Assembly (NCBI GenBank): GCA_030737875.1
Contig: CM060920.1
Span: 479,352,861-479,416,860, forward strand
Direction: 5' to 3'
Source: Allium sativum
Lineage: Eukaryota > Streptophyta > Magnoliopsida > Asparagales > Amaryllidaceae
Length of the DNA stretch: 64,000 nt
Shown one piece after another: positions 46,873-58,327 of this stretch. The position numbers and the translations under genes were made by a program. The stretch's first letter is position 1. Each line of letters begins with the position of its first letter. The notes beneath the pieces were generated by a model, which was given only the letters and a program-made list of their open reading frames with translations, had not been told where the DNA came from and did not search any database.

Positions 46873-48575
46873 AGAAATGAACACAGCAAGGCTTCTAAAA
46901 GTTTGCAATGACTCCAGATCGACAGCGGCCCTAGTCTCAGCAACCAGGCGCCAGTATTAGATCCGCAACCGACAACATCATCCATAGCAGCGGATACGAT
47001 AGGCCTGAGATTCTAGGAGGCACTGACTCTAATTTTTGCGGTGAGGGATTTGGAAACCGAACAGGGAAATGATTTATTTCTAAAGCCTAACAAAATCATA
47101 ATTTTCTTCGTGTTATTTTCCAAGCTTTTTAATGTTATCATAAAAAAAATATTCATGTTATTTTCCTATCATTTTTTGTTTATACTATAACATTTTAATT
47201 CCTTACATTTGAAAGAGGTTTAGAGAAATGGAGGATTAACAAAATTTACTTTCATGGCCAATTGTTATGAAATATATAAAAGAGGGAATCTATGGAATTA
47301 TTTAAAAGAGGAATCTAAAAGAATTAGACTACCTTTGGTTATGGTTGGTTACTTGCTTATAGGCACGAGAGATAGTCGGTTTAATTCTACTTGCATAGTT
47401 TTCTTCTGCCTCCTTTGCTTTCTTTTATAAGTATAACTGAAATAGGACAAACATAAATAAATAAAATGAAGGGTTATTTAATTTTAAGGACAAATTTCAA
47501 AAAATATTAGATTAAAGAACAACCAAGTTTAATAATTAAATTAAGGACAAAAGCCAAATTTTATTATGCAACATAAAATTCACTTTAACTCTCATTATTA
47601 ACGAATTAATTTATAAAATAGAAAACAACCCTCAAAATTGAAACAAAAAATATCATTTTAAAATTATTTTAGTCAATTTATGTTATTATAAACATATAAA
47701 AATAATCAGTTCGGAAAACTAAATGAATATAACTTTATAACTTAAAAAATAACTTTATATTGTATCATTCAAATACAGAACTAAGTCGTTTTAAAGTTAA
47801 TCTCATTTACACCATAAAAAAGCTATACCGTAAATAATGAAGCTATATGCATTTAGCTTTCCATCCAGAATTTTCTTATATTGCTTTTTCTTTCATATTT
47901 ACAAAAAAAAACATTTCATAATTAATTTTTATTATTTTTTAATTTTATAATCACAGAAAAATATTTTTGTATTAATTTTTATTATTTGTGAAATGCCAAC
48001 ACATGTCCTTAGTTTAAAATGTTTGGACTTTTTCCAATTAAAACATGAAAGTAGTCCTTGATTTACATAGCAGAAGTCGCTTGTTCTTTGATCTAATTTT
48101 TTTTCTAAAATGTGTCCTTGAAACAAATATCCACTAAAATTAAATCGATTAGCTTGCCAACAAAGTCTATGAAATAAGTCCTCGTAATACAAATTTTTTT
48201 AAGGTGGACATTTTGTAACCTAACTGGAAATTACCAGGTAAATGTCACAAAATAATTATGGATTTTTGGTTTGTAGCAAAGTAATATTCTTCCAAATATT
48301 TACTGCGTGATCCGATAAGCTTACAAACTGAAATTAAACTGGGAAGATACACACTAGATCTATACATTACTTAACATTGAACTTGCGAATGGAGAATAGA
48401 ACCATTGGTTTGCATGGACTGCATGTTAACTTCTAATATGAATGTAACTGATTCTGTAAGTCTGTTCGCACACCTGAACTAGTATGAATGAGCTTCGAAG
48501 GGAAACTGAACCGATGAACTATGAAAAAAAATCTCGTATTGATGTATAGGATAAAGGTGTAGGAGGTGTAGTTGA

Positions 48576-48579
<4 letters not shown>
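46873..48579. other. AT-rich spacer right of element C
   Basis: Nothing recognisable as a gene. The first 150 bp are GC-richer and may be the right half of a reading frame split by element C. The rest is AT-rich with A and T runs. Confidence 0.35.

Positions 48580-48648
<69 letters not shown>
48580..48648. repeat. (TA)n microsatellite, about 34 units
   Basis: Uninterrupted AT/TA run on the left of a 184-bp unit. Confidence 0.95.
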
Positions 48649-48650
<2 letters not shown>

Positions 48651-48829
48651 ATCCAGAGCACCCCAAATAGTGCAGCACCCCTTTAGCCTCCTGATTTCCC
48701 TCACATATTTCTCTTTCTCTCTCCTCCCACTAACTCTCTCTCCACCCACTAACTTTTTTTAGCATAAATATGAGGCTATAAATGAGGTGCGTTTGGGGTG
48801 CAACCAAATAGAGGTGTCATGGAACCCTC

Positions 48830-48832
<3 letters not shown>
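48649..48832. mobile_element. Micron/TAFT-like unit flanked by (TA)n tracts
   Basis: A 184-bp non-coding unit (GGATCCAGAGCACCCC ... GGAACCCTCC) sits exactly between two long TA tracts. Both ends hold a GCACCCC word in opposite orientations. Small elements flanked by TA microsatellites on both sides are known in plants as Micron and TAFT elements. I cannot show family identity from sequence memory, so the label is by architecture. Confidence 0.5.

Positions 48833-48898
<66 letters not shown>
48833..48898. repeat. (TA)n microsatellite, about 33 units
   Basis: Uninterrupted AT run on the right of the 184-bp unit, nearly the same length as the left tract. Confidence 0.95.
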
Positions 48899-48899
<1 letters not shown>

Positions 48900-50117
48900 G
48901 AACTTGAGATTAATAGATGACATTGATTCGTTCAAAGAATTATTGAATCACAAAAAACACTACATTTAAAAAAAATAAAAATAAAATAATCTACGGGGCA
49001 TCTTGTTTTACGAGCATACATAATATGTGTATCTGAATTAACCTTCGAATAATAGTGGAGTAGTAAAACATCAAGTTAAGGTCAAAACTCATAAGCCGAT
49101 AGTCACACTTCCCATTTACTTATTTCGATTTGCCTACAGAAAGCATACATCGTTCAAGGTTTAAGTGTGAAAGTCGGTTTTTGCTGGTATTTTAGAAAAA
49201 ATGTATTCAAAATTGGATTCAAGCATGATCGCATGTGTATTCTTTTATAAGCAAAAACTAAAAAATGTACTTAAAGTTGGATGTAAGCATGCATATATTT
49301 TACATGACGATGTGCGGTAAGTAACCTTTGCATCATAGCATGCATGACTAGGTGCTTGTTATGATAATTTAAAATTAAAACGTACTTGTGAAATTCATAT
49401 AACATGACATGAGTACGAAATATTTATTATTTTTATAGCTAAAAGTAAGATATATGGGAAACCAGAGATAGATTAGTCAGGACAGTTAAACTAGTTTAAG
49501 TTAAGAAGAATACACGAAATTGGATGACAAAAGAACTGTGATTGGATGCTGAAAAGCTCAAATGTAAAATATAAAATAGAGTACCAGCAAGAGATATGAT
49601 AGTACGCGCTGTATGTCCTATTGTTTTACAAACGAGATAACCTGCATATGAGTAAAAAAGGCAGCTGTAATCATAAATAGGAGCTTAGACAAACCTGGAA
49701 GTCTACACGCATGTTTCTACACATCTTGGATAAGAAAATGAAACATCATTGTAATCATAAAGGCCTATCATCACTTGAAAGTACCCTGCTCGAACCAGAT
49801 TAATAGACATCACTTGAACTGCATGCATTTGCTATTACAGGTCACATACAGACACCACATGAACTCCATCATCCAGTTGAAACAGATCTAACATGCTCTA
49901 AAGAACCCTTCTCAAATCACCATTATTATGCTTATCCTATATCAAGCTATACATGCACCATTAATAAGAACCTTACTCAAAAGTACATGCACCATAATCA
50001 TACAGCAAACTTAATACATGCACCATTATCATTCAGCATCAATCAAATTTGAATCAAGAACCTTGCCCGATAGTACCGTTAACAAGAACTTTATATATGC
50101 ACCAAACTTGATCACAT
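48899..50117. other. AT-rich spacer
   Basis: No gene is seen. From about 49,920 to 50,110 the words ATGCACCATTAT and AAGAACCTT recur several times, a degenerate local repeat. It may be the 3' flank of the L1 ORF1 remnant. Confidence 0.35.
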
Positions 50118-51470
50118 TTAGATTGGATTCCTCCTAGTGTGCCTGGGTGGAAATTTCATTGAATTTGGAAGAAACTCCTCTAACGTGTAATCAATCCCCA
50201 CATCCAAATCATCATCGGCACTCTCAGCAGCCTTCTTCTTATGAGCACGCCTCTTTGCATTCTTTAAAGCAGTTTTAGTTTGTGCTGAAGAAGATGGCGT
50301 AGAAGTAGATGGTGAATTAGGAGGAGGTGGCAAAACAATAATGTGAGGAGGAAGATTTAAATGAGAATACGGTGAATTACAAGGAGCGGATGTATTTGTA
50401 ATATTAGAATGAGAAGTATTAGCCTTGACTGCTACCTCAACATTACACTTTAAGGATAACTCATCAGTTTGCCTAGTATCAATTCCTTCATCGACATCAT
50501 CCCAAAAATTCCCTTTTATCCGTGTTAATGAAGTCGTTGAAGGAACAGAAGATGACGAATTAGATAATTTGTTGGCTGAGCTTTAGGAGATAAAGACAGG
50601 GCATTGGAAGTGGACGGAGCAGAGACACAAGGACCATGAACTTCAGAAACTACCTGTTTACCGTTCTCAATAGATTGCATAGAATCATTATCACTATTTA
50701 CCCGATTACTATCAATATATTAACATTGTTGCCATCAAACAAATTTCCTAGACCTAAACCGACAACCTCTTCCTTAACATTATTAACTTTGTTCCCAGCT
50801 TGAGCAACATTAATATCAGCATTAGAACCATTTACCCGATTTCTATCATCCCCCATAGCATTATGCAGACTTGACGGATCAACTGGTTTAACCCCCTTAT
50901 CACAATCAATGTCGTTATTAACCAAACCATCACTGTTATTATTATCCACAACAAAATCTTTATTAACATTAGAACCTAAAACCTCAAAAGAATTGATAGT
51001 TGCATCGACTATCTTATTTACTGCAATTACATTTTCCTTATTAATGCACTCTCCTTTCTTCCTCCAGATTTTCTTAGGCTTCGCTCCAACAGTGTTTTAA
51101 TTACTGACATTTGCAGATGGATAAACCTTCTGACCTGCAAAAATCATTAGCACGAAATTGATCATCCACATAACAATGCCCGAACCGCCCCTCAACACCC
51201 TTACCACCCTTAGAGATAAATTCACAATTAGACGTATCATGACCGAAAACTTTGCAAAATGTACAAATGTTTGGTCTCCAATCATAAGATTATTTCACAG
51301 TTGGACAATTAACACCCAATTCATCAATTGCAATATGATTAGGCAAATCAAAATCCAGCATCACTACTAAAGCCTTAGCGTACCTAAAACGTTTCATTCT
51401 CTCAGTGCTTGTATCGAAACATATTAACCTACCATGAAAGGTTTCACGATTTCATCTAAAAATTTCTGAA
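50118..51470 (-). pseudogene. L1-type LINE ORF1 remnant
   Basis: The minus strand reads the end of a DUF4283-like domain (RFRYAKALVVMLDFDLPNHI), then SYDWRPNICTFCKVFGHDTSNC at about 51330-51230, a CCHC knuckle typical of plant LINE ORF1. A Ser/Asn/Asp-rich linker follows in a shifted frame. The C-terminus near 50200 is DDDLDVGIDYTLEEFLPNS, and the last codon is before a stop at 50118. An in-frame stop precedes the knuckle. ORF1 proteins bind the LINE RNA. No ORF2 follows on the left, so this is a separate, 3'-truncated or deleted copy from the ORF2 at 56.5-61 kb. A 19-T run at 51480-51498 marks its right edge. Confidence 0.7.
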
Positions 51471-51479
51471 AAAAGCAAA

Positions 51480-51594
51480 TTTTTTTTTTTTTTTTTTTAC
51501 AGCTATATGTTTACACTGTGCTTGACAAACAAAAGACTTTCTCGTTTCAGCAACAACAAGACAAGAAGCATACAACTAGAAATATGTTGGGGTT
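51480..51594 (-). other. Poly(T) run and short flank before the gag-only element
   Basis: Nineteen T bases on the plus strand equal a poly(A) tail on the minus strand. The tail could belong to a retrocopied sequence lying to its right, itself split by the Copia element at 51595. Confidence 0.35.
51590..51594. repeat. Left target-site duplication of the gag-only Copia element
   Basis: AAATA, perfectly repeated at 54441-54445. Confidence 0.92.
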
Positions 51595-52183
51595 TCGTGC
51601 GCAGTGGAAGTTTTGACAAAACACCCAAAAACAAAATGAATCTTTTTCACCCAATCACTTGAAGATGAATGTGATTGAATAACAAAAAAAAAAAAAAAAA
51701 AAAAACAATTCGGAAATATAAACACACGATATTCCACCCAACCACCCTTTTTATTGATTCACCAAAATATTGTTTACAACCGATCTCAACTATCGTTAAA
51801 CAAACACAACTTGAATCAATAACCTTATTGAGAAATAGGTAGAGAATATCTAATGGCTAAACAATTTGAGGAGAAAGATAATGAAGAACAATGACAAATT
51901 TTTCCACCATATAATGAAGATATCATGTAGGTCTTTTATAGAGTGAATTGCTTCATACCCAAGTTTCCTTGGCATCCAAGTAACTTGCCACCCAAATTAT
52001 CCTCATATATCTCAAATATATCCTCATATATCTCAAATATATCTATTTGGATAAGCACCAAATAATCCTTGCCTTCATTTTCAAATATCCCACAAAAGTA
52101 GCAACAAATATCTCCACCAAAAATGGATCCACATAGAAAATTTGTTGCCTACAATTGTGATTTGCGTATCACAAATCTCAACA
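51595..52183 (-). repeat. 3' LTR of the gag-only Copia element
   Basis: Minus-strand start TGTTGAGATTTGTGATACG, end CCCCAACA. It contains a 22-A run (51,683-51,704) that is shorter and interrupted in the partner LTR. Confidence 0.92.
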
Positions 52184-52343
52184 CTTCACCTTGATACCAA
52201 ATCACAACATCTCCTCCACTCAACACTAGCCAACTTAGCTCTCACTTTCAACCTTCTTTTCTCAATTAACATCATTACAAACCTCCACCATCGCCCACTA
52301 ATGGTGCACCTCCCTCATCCGTGCACCACACCAATAGCGATCT

Positions 52344-53759
52344 TCAAAAGCGTTTGTAATACCATAAAGACCTCCATCTTGTCTTTGTGGATTTCACAAC
52401 TCGACATCCGTCTTCCGCTTGACATGATCTCTTCATCTCCGGGATCCCTCGAGCATCATCAACATCTAGACCCTTGTCGATACCATGATCCTCCACCTTA
52501 GGACCATCAGCAGCGACCATATTAACCTCTCCACCTTGTTGTGGACTAGGTTCTTCAACCGTCACCCGCCTTCCATTGTTGACCACTGAACCGACCAAAC
52601 TATATAGGTTCCCCTCCTCCAAAACTCCTCGCATCATCACACGACCACCCTTCTTCACTCTCAAAACTCCATCTTGAGTCTCATAAGTGCAACCGCGGTG
52701 ATCTAACTGACCGAGAGATATGAGGTTATGCGAACAAGTGGGTATGTGCCTCACACCGGCAACTTCTCTCTCCACTCCATCATGCATCCGAAACCTAACA
52801 GCTCCAACTCCACAAATTGGTAGCTCTACTCCATTGGTTGTCTTTATCATGCCAACACTCTTCTCATACGAAGAAAAACTTTTCACATCTCGACATATGT
52901 GAAAACTGGCTCCTGAATCCATCTTTCAAGACTCCACAACACTAAGTAGGACATCACATGAAGAATTTTCTTCGGTACCTTCAGCAAAGTCTGCCTGTGC
53001 CTCATCACTATTATTATCACCTTGCGCCTTCTTCTTCTTCATATCTCGTATATATGAATAACAATCATTGCGCGTGTGGCCTTTCTTACCACAATAATGA
53101 CAAAAGATAGCACATTTCTTCTTCCTTGTATCTTTACCTGAGTCCCTTGCTACCATCACCTCAGTTTGAACCGATTTCAACTCTGACCCTTTTCTCCTTA
53201 GCTCCTCATTCAAAAGACTGCTTCGAACCGTTTCTAAAGAGATAGTTCCATTAGCATTAGAATTACTCAATGAAACAACCAAAGTCTCCCAGCTTTCCGA
53301 AAGAGAACTCATCAACAAAAGAGCCTGCAACTCATCATCAAAATTGACCTTCATGTTTGCCAATTGATTGGTGACATCTTGAAACTCGTTCAAATGCTCT
53401 GCAACAGACTTCTCCTCATCCAATCGAAGTTGCACCAACTTTCGAACCAGAAAAGCCTTGCTTGTGGCACTCTTTGACTCATACAGCGATACTAATTTGT
53501 CCCACAACGCCTTTGCGGATTCACAACTAGCCACATGGTGGAACACAGAATCATCCAAATATTGGCGAATCAACGCAATCGCCTTTTTGTCCATTTTCTT
53601 CCACTTTCCCTCATCCATATTCGAGGGCTTCTCCCCATTTCCATCAATGGGATCATGTAAATCATTGAGATATAGAACGTCCTCCATCTTCGGCTTCCAT
53701 ATACCCCAATTCCTCCCATTCAAAATAGCCGTCTTCGACAACGTCATCATCTCCGACAT
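52344..53759 (-). pseudogene. Gag-protease-pre-integrase ORF of the gag-only Copia element
   Basis: The minus-strand start is most likely MSEMMTLSKTAILNGRNWG at 53759. A UBN2/Copia gag domain (SVAEHLNEFQDVTNQLANM) occupies about residues 30-200. The zinc knuckle CHYCGKKGHTRNDC lies at about 53105-53065. One in-frame TGA at 52926-52928 comes just before the protease motif MDSGASFHIC (52922). A pre-integrase-type segment follows (LISLGQLDHRGCTYE, RGVLEEGNLYSLVGS). The frame closes at 52344 after WYYKRF. With the single TGA as the only defect over about 470 codons, it is close to intact. The homologous end in the second copy (31.6-32.0 kb) points to a family-wide protein end, not a random deletion. 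Confidence 0.82.
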
Positions 53760-53841
53760 CAAAAAAATCAATTTTTTTCAAACAAAAAAAAATCATTTTT
53801 TTTTCAATCCAACAAACACTCCAAGCTATGTGGTGATCTGA

Positions 53842-53853
53842 GCTCTGATACCA
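53842..53853 (-). other. Primer-binding site (initiator tRNA-Met) of the gag-only element
   Basis: TGGTATCAGAGC on the minus strand, two bases from the LTR end. Confidence 0.9.
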
Positions 53854-53855
53854 AC

Positions 53856-54440
53856 TGTTGGGGTTTTGTGCGCAGCGGAAGTTTTGACAAAACACCCAAA
53901 AACAAAATGAATCTTTTTCACCCAATCACTTGAAGATGAATGTGATTGAATAACAAACAACAACACAAAAAAAAAATTGAAAATATGAACACACGATATT
54001 CCACCCAACCACCCTCTTTATTGATTCACCAAAATATTGTTTATAACCGATCTCAACTATCGTTAAACAAACACAACTTGAATCAATAACCTTATTGAGA
54101 AATAGGTAGAGAATATCTAATGGCTAAACAATTTGAGGAGAAAGATAATGAATAACAATGGCAAATTTTTCCACCACATAACGAAGATATCATGTAGGCC
54201 TTTTATAGAGTGAATTGCTTCATACCCAAGTTTCCTTGGCATCCAAGTAACTTGCCACCCAAATTATCCTCATATATCTCAAATATATCCTTATATATCT
54301 CAAATATATCTATTTGGATAAGCACCAAATAATCCTTGCCTTCATTTTCAAATATCCCACAAAAGTAGCTCCACAAAAAATGGATCCACATAGAAAATTT
54401 GTTGCCTACAATTGTGATTTGCGTATCACAAATCTCAACA
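53856..54440 (-). repeat. 5' LTR of the gag-only Copia element
   Basis: Pairs with 51595-52183 over its whole length. Ends TGTTGAGATTTG (54440) and CCCCAACA (53856) on the minus strand. Confidence 0.92.
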
Positions 54441-54445
54441 AAATA

Positions 54446-56279
54446 AACCATGTATATCATAAAGTACAATCGGTACAAGCGATGTAAGCACAGATAACAC
54501 TACTCTATGTTAAAACTACAACATATTTGATTTATGAATGTTTTCCACATAAAAGATGATGCAGCAGCACAAGGTTCAATAGGAGCTACAACAAGCAACA
54601 GTTTTATCTTGGTAGAAACAGGAAGCTAAGGATATTATTCCTTGTGAGATCAACAAAAATGACATGGCCTCCTATGATAAAATTCTTTACAAACAAATAA
54701 TGACATAAAAGGATTAAGCATGCTTTTTCCATATGGTCATTTCATCAAACGTCACTAGCTCTTCCACTGACTTTTTAACAAACAACACTAGCCAAAATTC
54801 CCAAGCTAAAATTTACGAATAAAGAAACTGACACACCTTGAGATGGATACCCAAAAGCAACATGACTTGTGCTTTAATTGCGACACTTTGCGTGAAAGCT
54901 ATAACATGTTCCAATGGTATTACCCAGTTATAATGACGAGCATCAACGATTTGGAGAAGATGACGTACCAGATCCACCAACTAACTAAAAGCCGACATCA
55001 GATCCAACAAAATAACTAATGCTGAACCTCTCATTTCGTGCCCTAATGGTTCCAACTACCTAATGGAAATTTATTTCCCTGCGCTTGTAAATAGAAAAAC
55101 AATTTTTCATACATGTCAATGCCGATAAGTTTATTTACACCCACGAGTTGCTCCATTTTTATCAGATTGGCAAAATATGCTCATCGTTATCGTTGGTAAT
55201 GGGAAGAATATGAATTAAGGGAATTTACAGAGGGGTTTGGAGTTCAAATGTAAAATCATGATTTTCTGTTACAAGGGAAACGATTTTTGTTGTAGTGGGG
55301 ATCTGAATTTTAGGGTTAAGGATGAAAGAACGGAAAATTACATTGGAGAAGAGGATGGAAAACGAAATGTTAAGCGGGAAATGGAAAGCGAAGCGCAGGG
55401 GAAAATGGAAATTAGAGCGTATGCGGAATCTTGGTTTAATAAAAAAAAACATCATCCTATTTTTAGTTATAAAAATATACTTAGGGTAAATATGTATACA
55501 TTATTATTTTTTAATTTTTAATAGTAATTATTAATCATAAATTATCAATATTTATTGTTAATTATAAATTATTACATATTTAATATTAATTATTCGATAT
55601 TACTTACTAATAAATGAAAAGTAAAATTTAACATGTTGAAATATTGATTATATAATAATTAGTAATTAGAGATCATTTATTAATAATCATTATTTGTTAT
55701 AAGTTATAAATGATTAATATAATATTACTAACAATTAATTATTAAATATTATTAAATAATATAATAATATAAATGATTAGTAATTAATATATTATTATAA
55801 TTAGTAATTAGCAACATACGATTAATATAATAATATTAAAGATTAATTAAGAAATATAAATTAATAAGCATTAGTTTTAAAAAAGCATTGTAATTATCAA
55901 TTATTAATTGTGACCTATTATAATGGATATTTTTAGAATGTTGTGAAACTGGCAAACAAGTTGAGTATCTTGCTTATTATATAATTACTTTAACTTAATT
56001 TAATTTAAATTAACGAAATCCACCATCCAGTATCGGTATTATACTATCATTAGTTCTGAAAATAAAACTAAGTCTATTCATTTTTAAATTTTAATAGTAA
56101 TATTATTAATCATAAATTATTAATATTTATTGTTAATTACAAATTGTTGTATATTTGGTATTAATTACTCAATATTACTTAATAATAACTGGAAAATAAA
56201 TTTAAGCCTATTGGAATATCGATTACATATAATAACTAGTGATTATTTATTAATAATCACTATTTATTTTGGCAAAGTC
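54446..56279. other. AT-rich spacer between the gag-only element and the LINE
   Basis: No gene is supported. The part 55,490-56,260 is an extreme AT block of repeated ATTATTAAT-type words, like the interior of the CACTA element at 10.3-10.98 kb. A lone CACTACAACAAAAATCG word (minus strand, ending at 55296) looks like a CACTA terminus but lacks subterminal repeats and a partner. Confidence 0.4.
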
Positions 56280-57356
56280 GATGGGGCTGAGTGGTCCCCG
56301 ACCAGTTTATCGATAACTTAAGAGGATACATAGAAACAAAGCTAGAGATCAAAGAATACATAGATACAAAGTTATCAATACACGAAGAAAACGAGAACAC
56401 TAAAACACAACAGAGGAGATCCTTTGGATGCGCAGCGAAGTTAGCAGATCCAAATCCTAGTATCAAAGACTTGACTCATCAACTAAATTTCGTTCCTTAT
56501 TTGCTGCTATACGTGACTTTTCATATGCGAGTTTTCAATGCAAGTATTAGGAGTAAAAATTCTACTGTATCTAATTTTCCAGGTAAGCAGAATAAATTTC
56601 TTCAGAATGAACGAGATCAGTTTGGCTTTGTGGTCCTTCTTTAATATATGATGGTATAGAAGCTTCCATTCTACATCACTTTGTTGTTTCACGTCATAGC
56701 AACCTGTTGTTGCCATCATTTCCTTCCATATAGTGAATATGATTGGGCATTCAAAAAACAAATGTTCCACGTTTTCTGGTTCGGATTGGCAGAAGGTGCA
56801 GAAGATAGGCACCACGATCCCTCTTAACAGTAGCTTAACTTTCGTGAAAATAACATTGTGGATGACTTTCCATAAGAAGAAGTTTTCTATTGTTTCATTG
56901 TGACCAGTCCAAATTAATCGCTCCCACCTGCACCATGGCATGATTTTAATATACATCTGACCACTTCCAGGATGTGTAGGCGTTGCTAGGCACCAAAGGT
57001 GGTAAAGAAGCTATTATATTCCAAATAATGGTGTAGCTGGAGGTGTCAACCCGTGGCAAGACAAATCTATCATATGTAAAAGAATGCCAACAGTTGCATG
57101 TTCCGAAATACTAGATAATATTTTTTCATGAAATGGTATGATTTTACTTAGAATGATACTGTGATCGAGCCATGGATCATTCCAGAAGTTAATATTTAAG
57201 AACGTTGCCGAATTGTATTTAAAAAATGGCAATATTTCAGTTCTAATTTTGAAAATGTTGGTCCAAGTCCAACTCAAATTGTATGGCGGTTCCATGGTCC
57301 AGAATTCATGCACAGAGATGATAAGATTTTTGGACCATGCAACCCAAATACTATCA

Positions 57357-57365
57357 ATATTATTA
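57357..57365. repeat. Left 9-bp duplication of the LINE-splitting insert
   Basis: ATATTATTA, perfectly repeated at 58328-58336. One copy belongs to the LINE frame. Confidence 0.9.
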
Positions 57366-58327
57366 GGGTCCGTTTGTCATAGGTCCCTATTAAGTTTCAA
57401 AATTAGGCTCACATCTAGTCAAACTTTTCATGTAAATTAGGTCCCTATTTTTGAAAAATAGGTAAAAAAATTAAAAAAAAATCGCGTAAATTCATTATTA
57501 AATAAAACACATTCACGCCAAAAAATTCAGGTGAAAAAACAATCAAAAACCACATCAAAACCCAAAATAATAAAAAAACAGCGAAACAACAGGTTTTTGC
57601 ATCAAAAGATGCACCTATTCTTAAATAGTTGCATACATTCGTGCTTATATTTCAGTGTTGCGCCCCAACTACAGTATAAATGCATACATGTATGCAGCTA
57701 AACAGCATTATATGCATCCTTTTATGCGTATATTCAAATTTGACATGTTTTTTCAAGCATTCGCCATTTTCAGACATTGTTGCACACATATATGCTCCTG
57801 TACAGAATATATGCATGCATTCATGAGCATATTCAGAAGCCGTCGTCACTTTTAAATTTGTTGCACACATGCATGCATATATACAGAATAGTTGCACTCA
57901 TGTATGCAACTTTTCGTAACACATGAATCTTAGTTCAACTTTGTATGCATACGTGTATGCAGTTATTTACTAATAGTTGCATACATGTATGCGTTTATTG
58001 GTCCAGATTTTCAACATAAATACACTATATGAATATATGCATACATGTATGCTACTATAGCAAATAGTTGCACAGAAGTATGCAACTTTTTTTGTTTTTT
58101 TGCGAGAGCTTCTGGGAATGTTTCCTATTTTTTGGATTTTTTTTTTAGTGTGTGGCGCATTTTTTTTTGGTCAGAATTGGAAAAAGGCGAAGGTGGATGT
58201 GGCAGGAGGCGGGAGGGACAAAAAATTTTGGGCAACATCTGTTTTTAGGGACCGGAAACTTAATGAAACTTTGAGTGGATGTGGTGTGAATTTTGAACTG
58301 TTTTAGGGATGTGAGCCTAATTTTCAC
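57366..58327. mobile_element. 962-bp non-autonomous DNA element, Mutator-like by its 9-bp duplication
   Basis: It interrupts LINE ORF2 exactly, and the ORF2 frame resumes when it and one ATATTATTA are removed. A 9-bp duplication is typical of Mutator-like elements. The ends are not clean inverted repeats, but a 17-bp perfect inverted pair (AAAATTAGGCTCACATC) lies 33 bp inside the left end and 3 bp inside the right end. The interior (57,600-58,090) holds about eight degenerate copies of the palindrome GCATACATGTATGC. No transposase is encoded. Confidence 0.7.
57600..58090. repeat. Dispersed GCATACATGTATGC palindromes
   Basis: Copies or near-copies occur near 57632, 57680, 57812, 57870, 57895, 57946, 57985, 58036 and 58068, several preceded by AGTTGC or followed by AACTT. 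Confidence 0.75.

Larger units (their letters stand above)
51595..54440 (-). mobile_element. Gag-only Copia-type LTR element (TR-GAG-like)
   Basis: The LTRs are 51595-52183 (589 bp) and 53856-54440 (585 bp) with a perfect AAATA duplication. An initiator-Met primer site lies at 53842-53853 and a polypurine-like tract, GGTATCAAGGTGAAG, beside the left LTR. The 1.67-kb interior encodes only gag, the start of the protease and a pre-integrase-type segment. Integrase, RT and RNase H are absent. I counted roughly a dozen LTR differences, about 2%, making it the youngest LTR element here. A related copy at 31621-32204 has the same truncated layout. Confidence 0.9.

Noticed and set aside
48433..48969. 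Open frames with long Tyr-Ile repeats around the TA tracts
   Set aside because: They are translations of the TA microsatellites and have no codon bias or domain.
55280..55296. CACTACAACAAAAATCG on the minus strand as a CACTA end
   Set aside because: There are no subterminal repeats next to it, no partner end and no 3-bp duplication, so it is probably chance.
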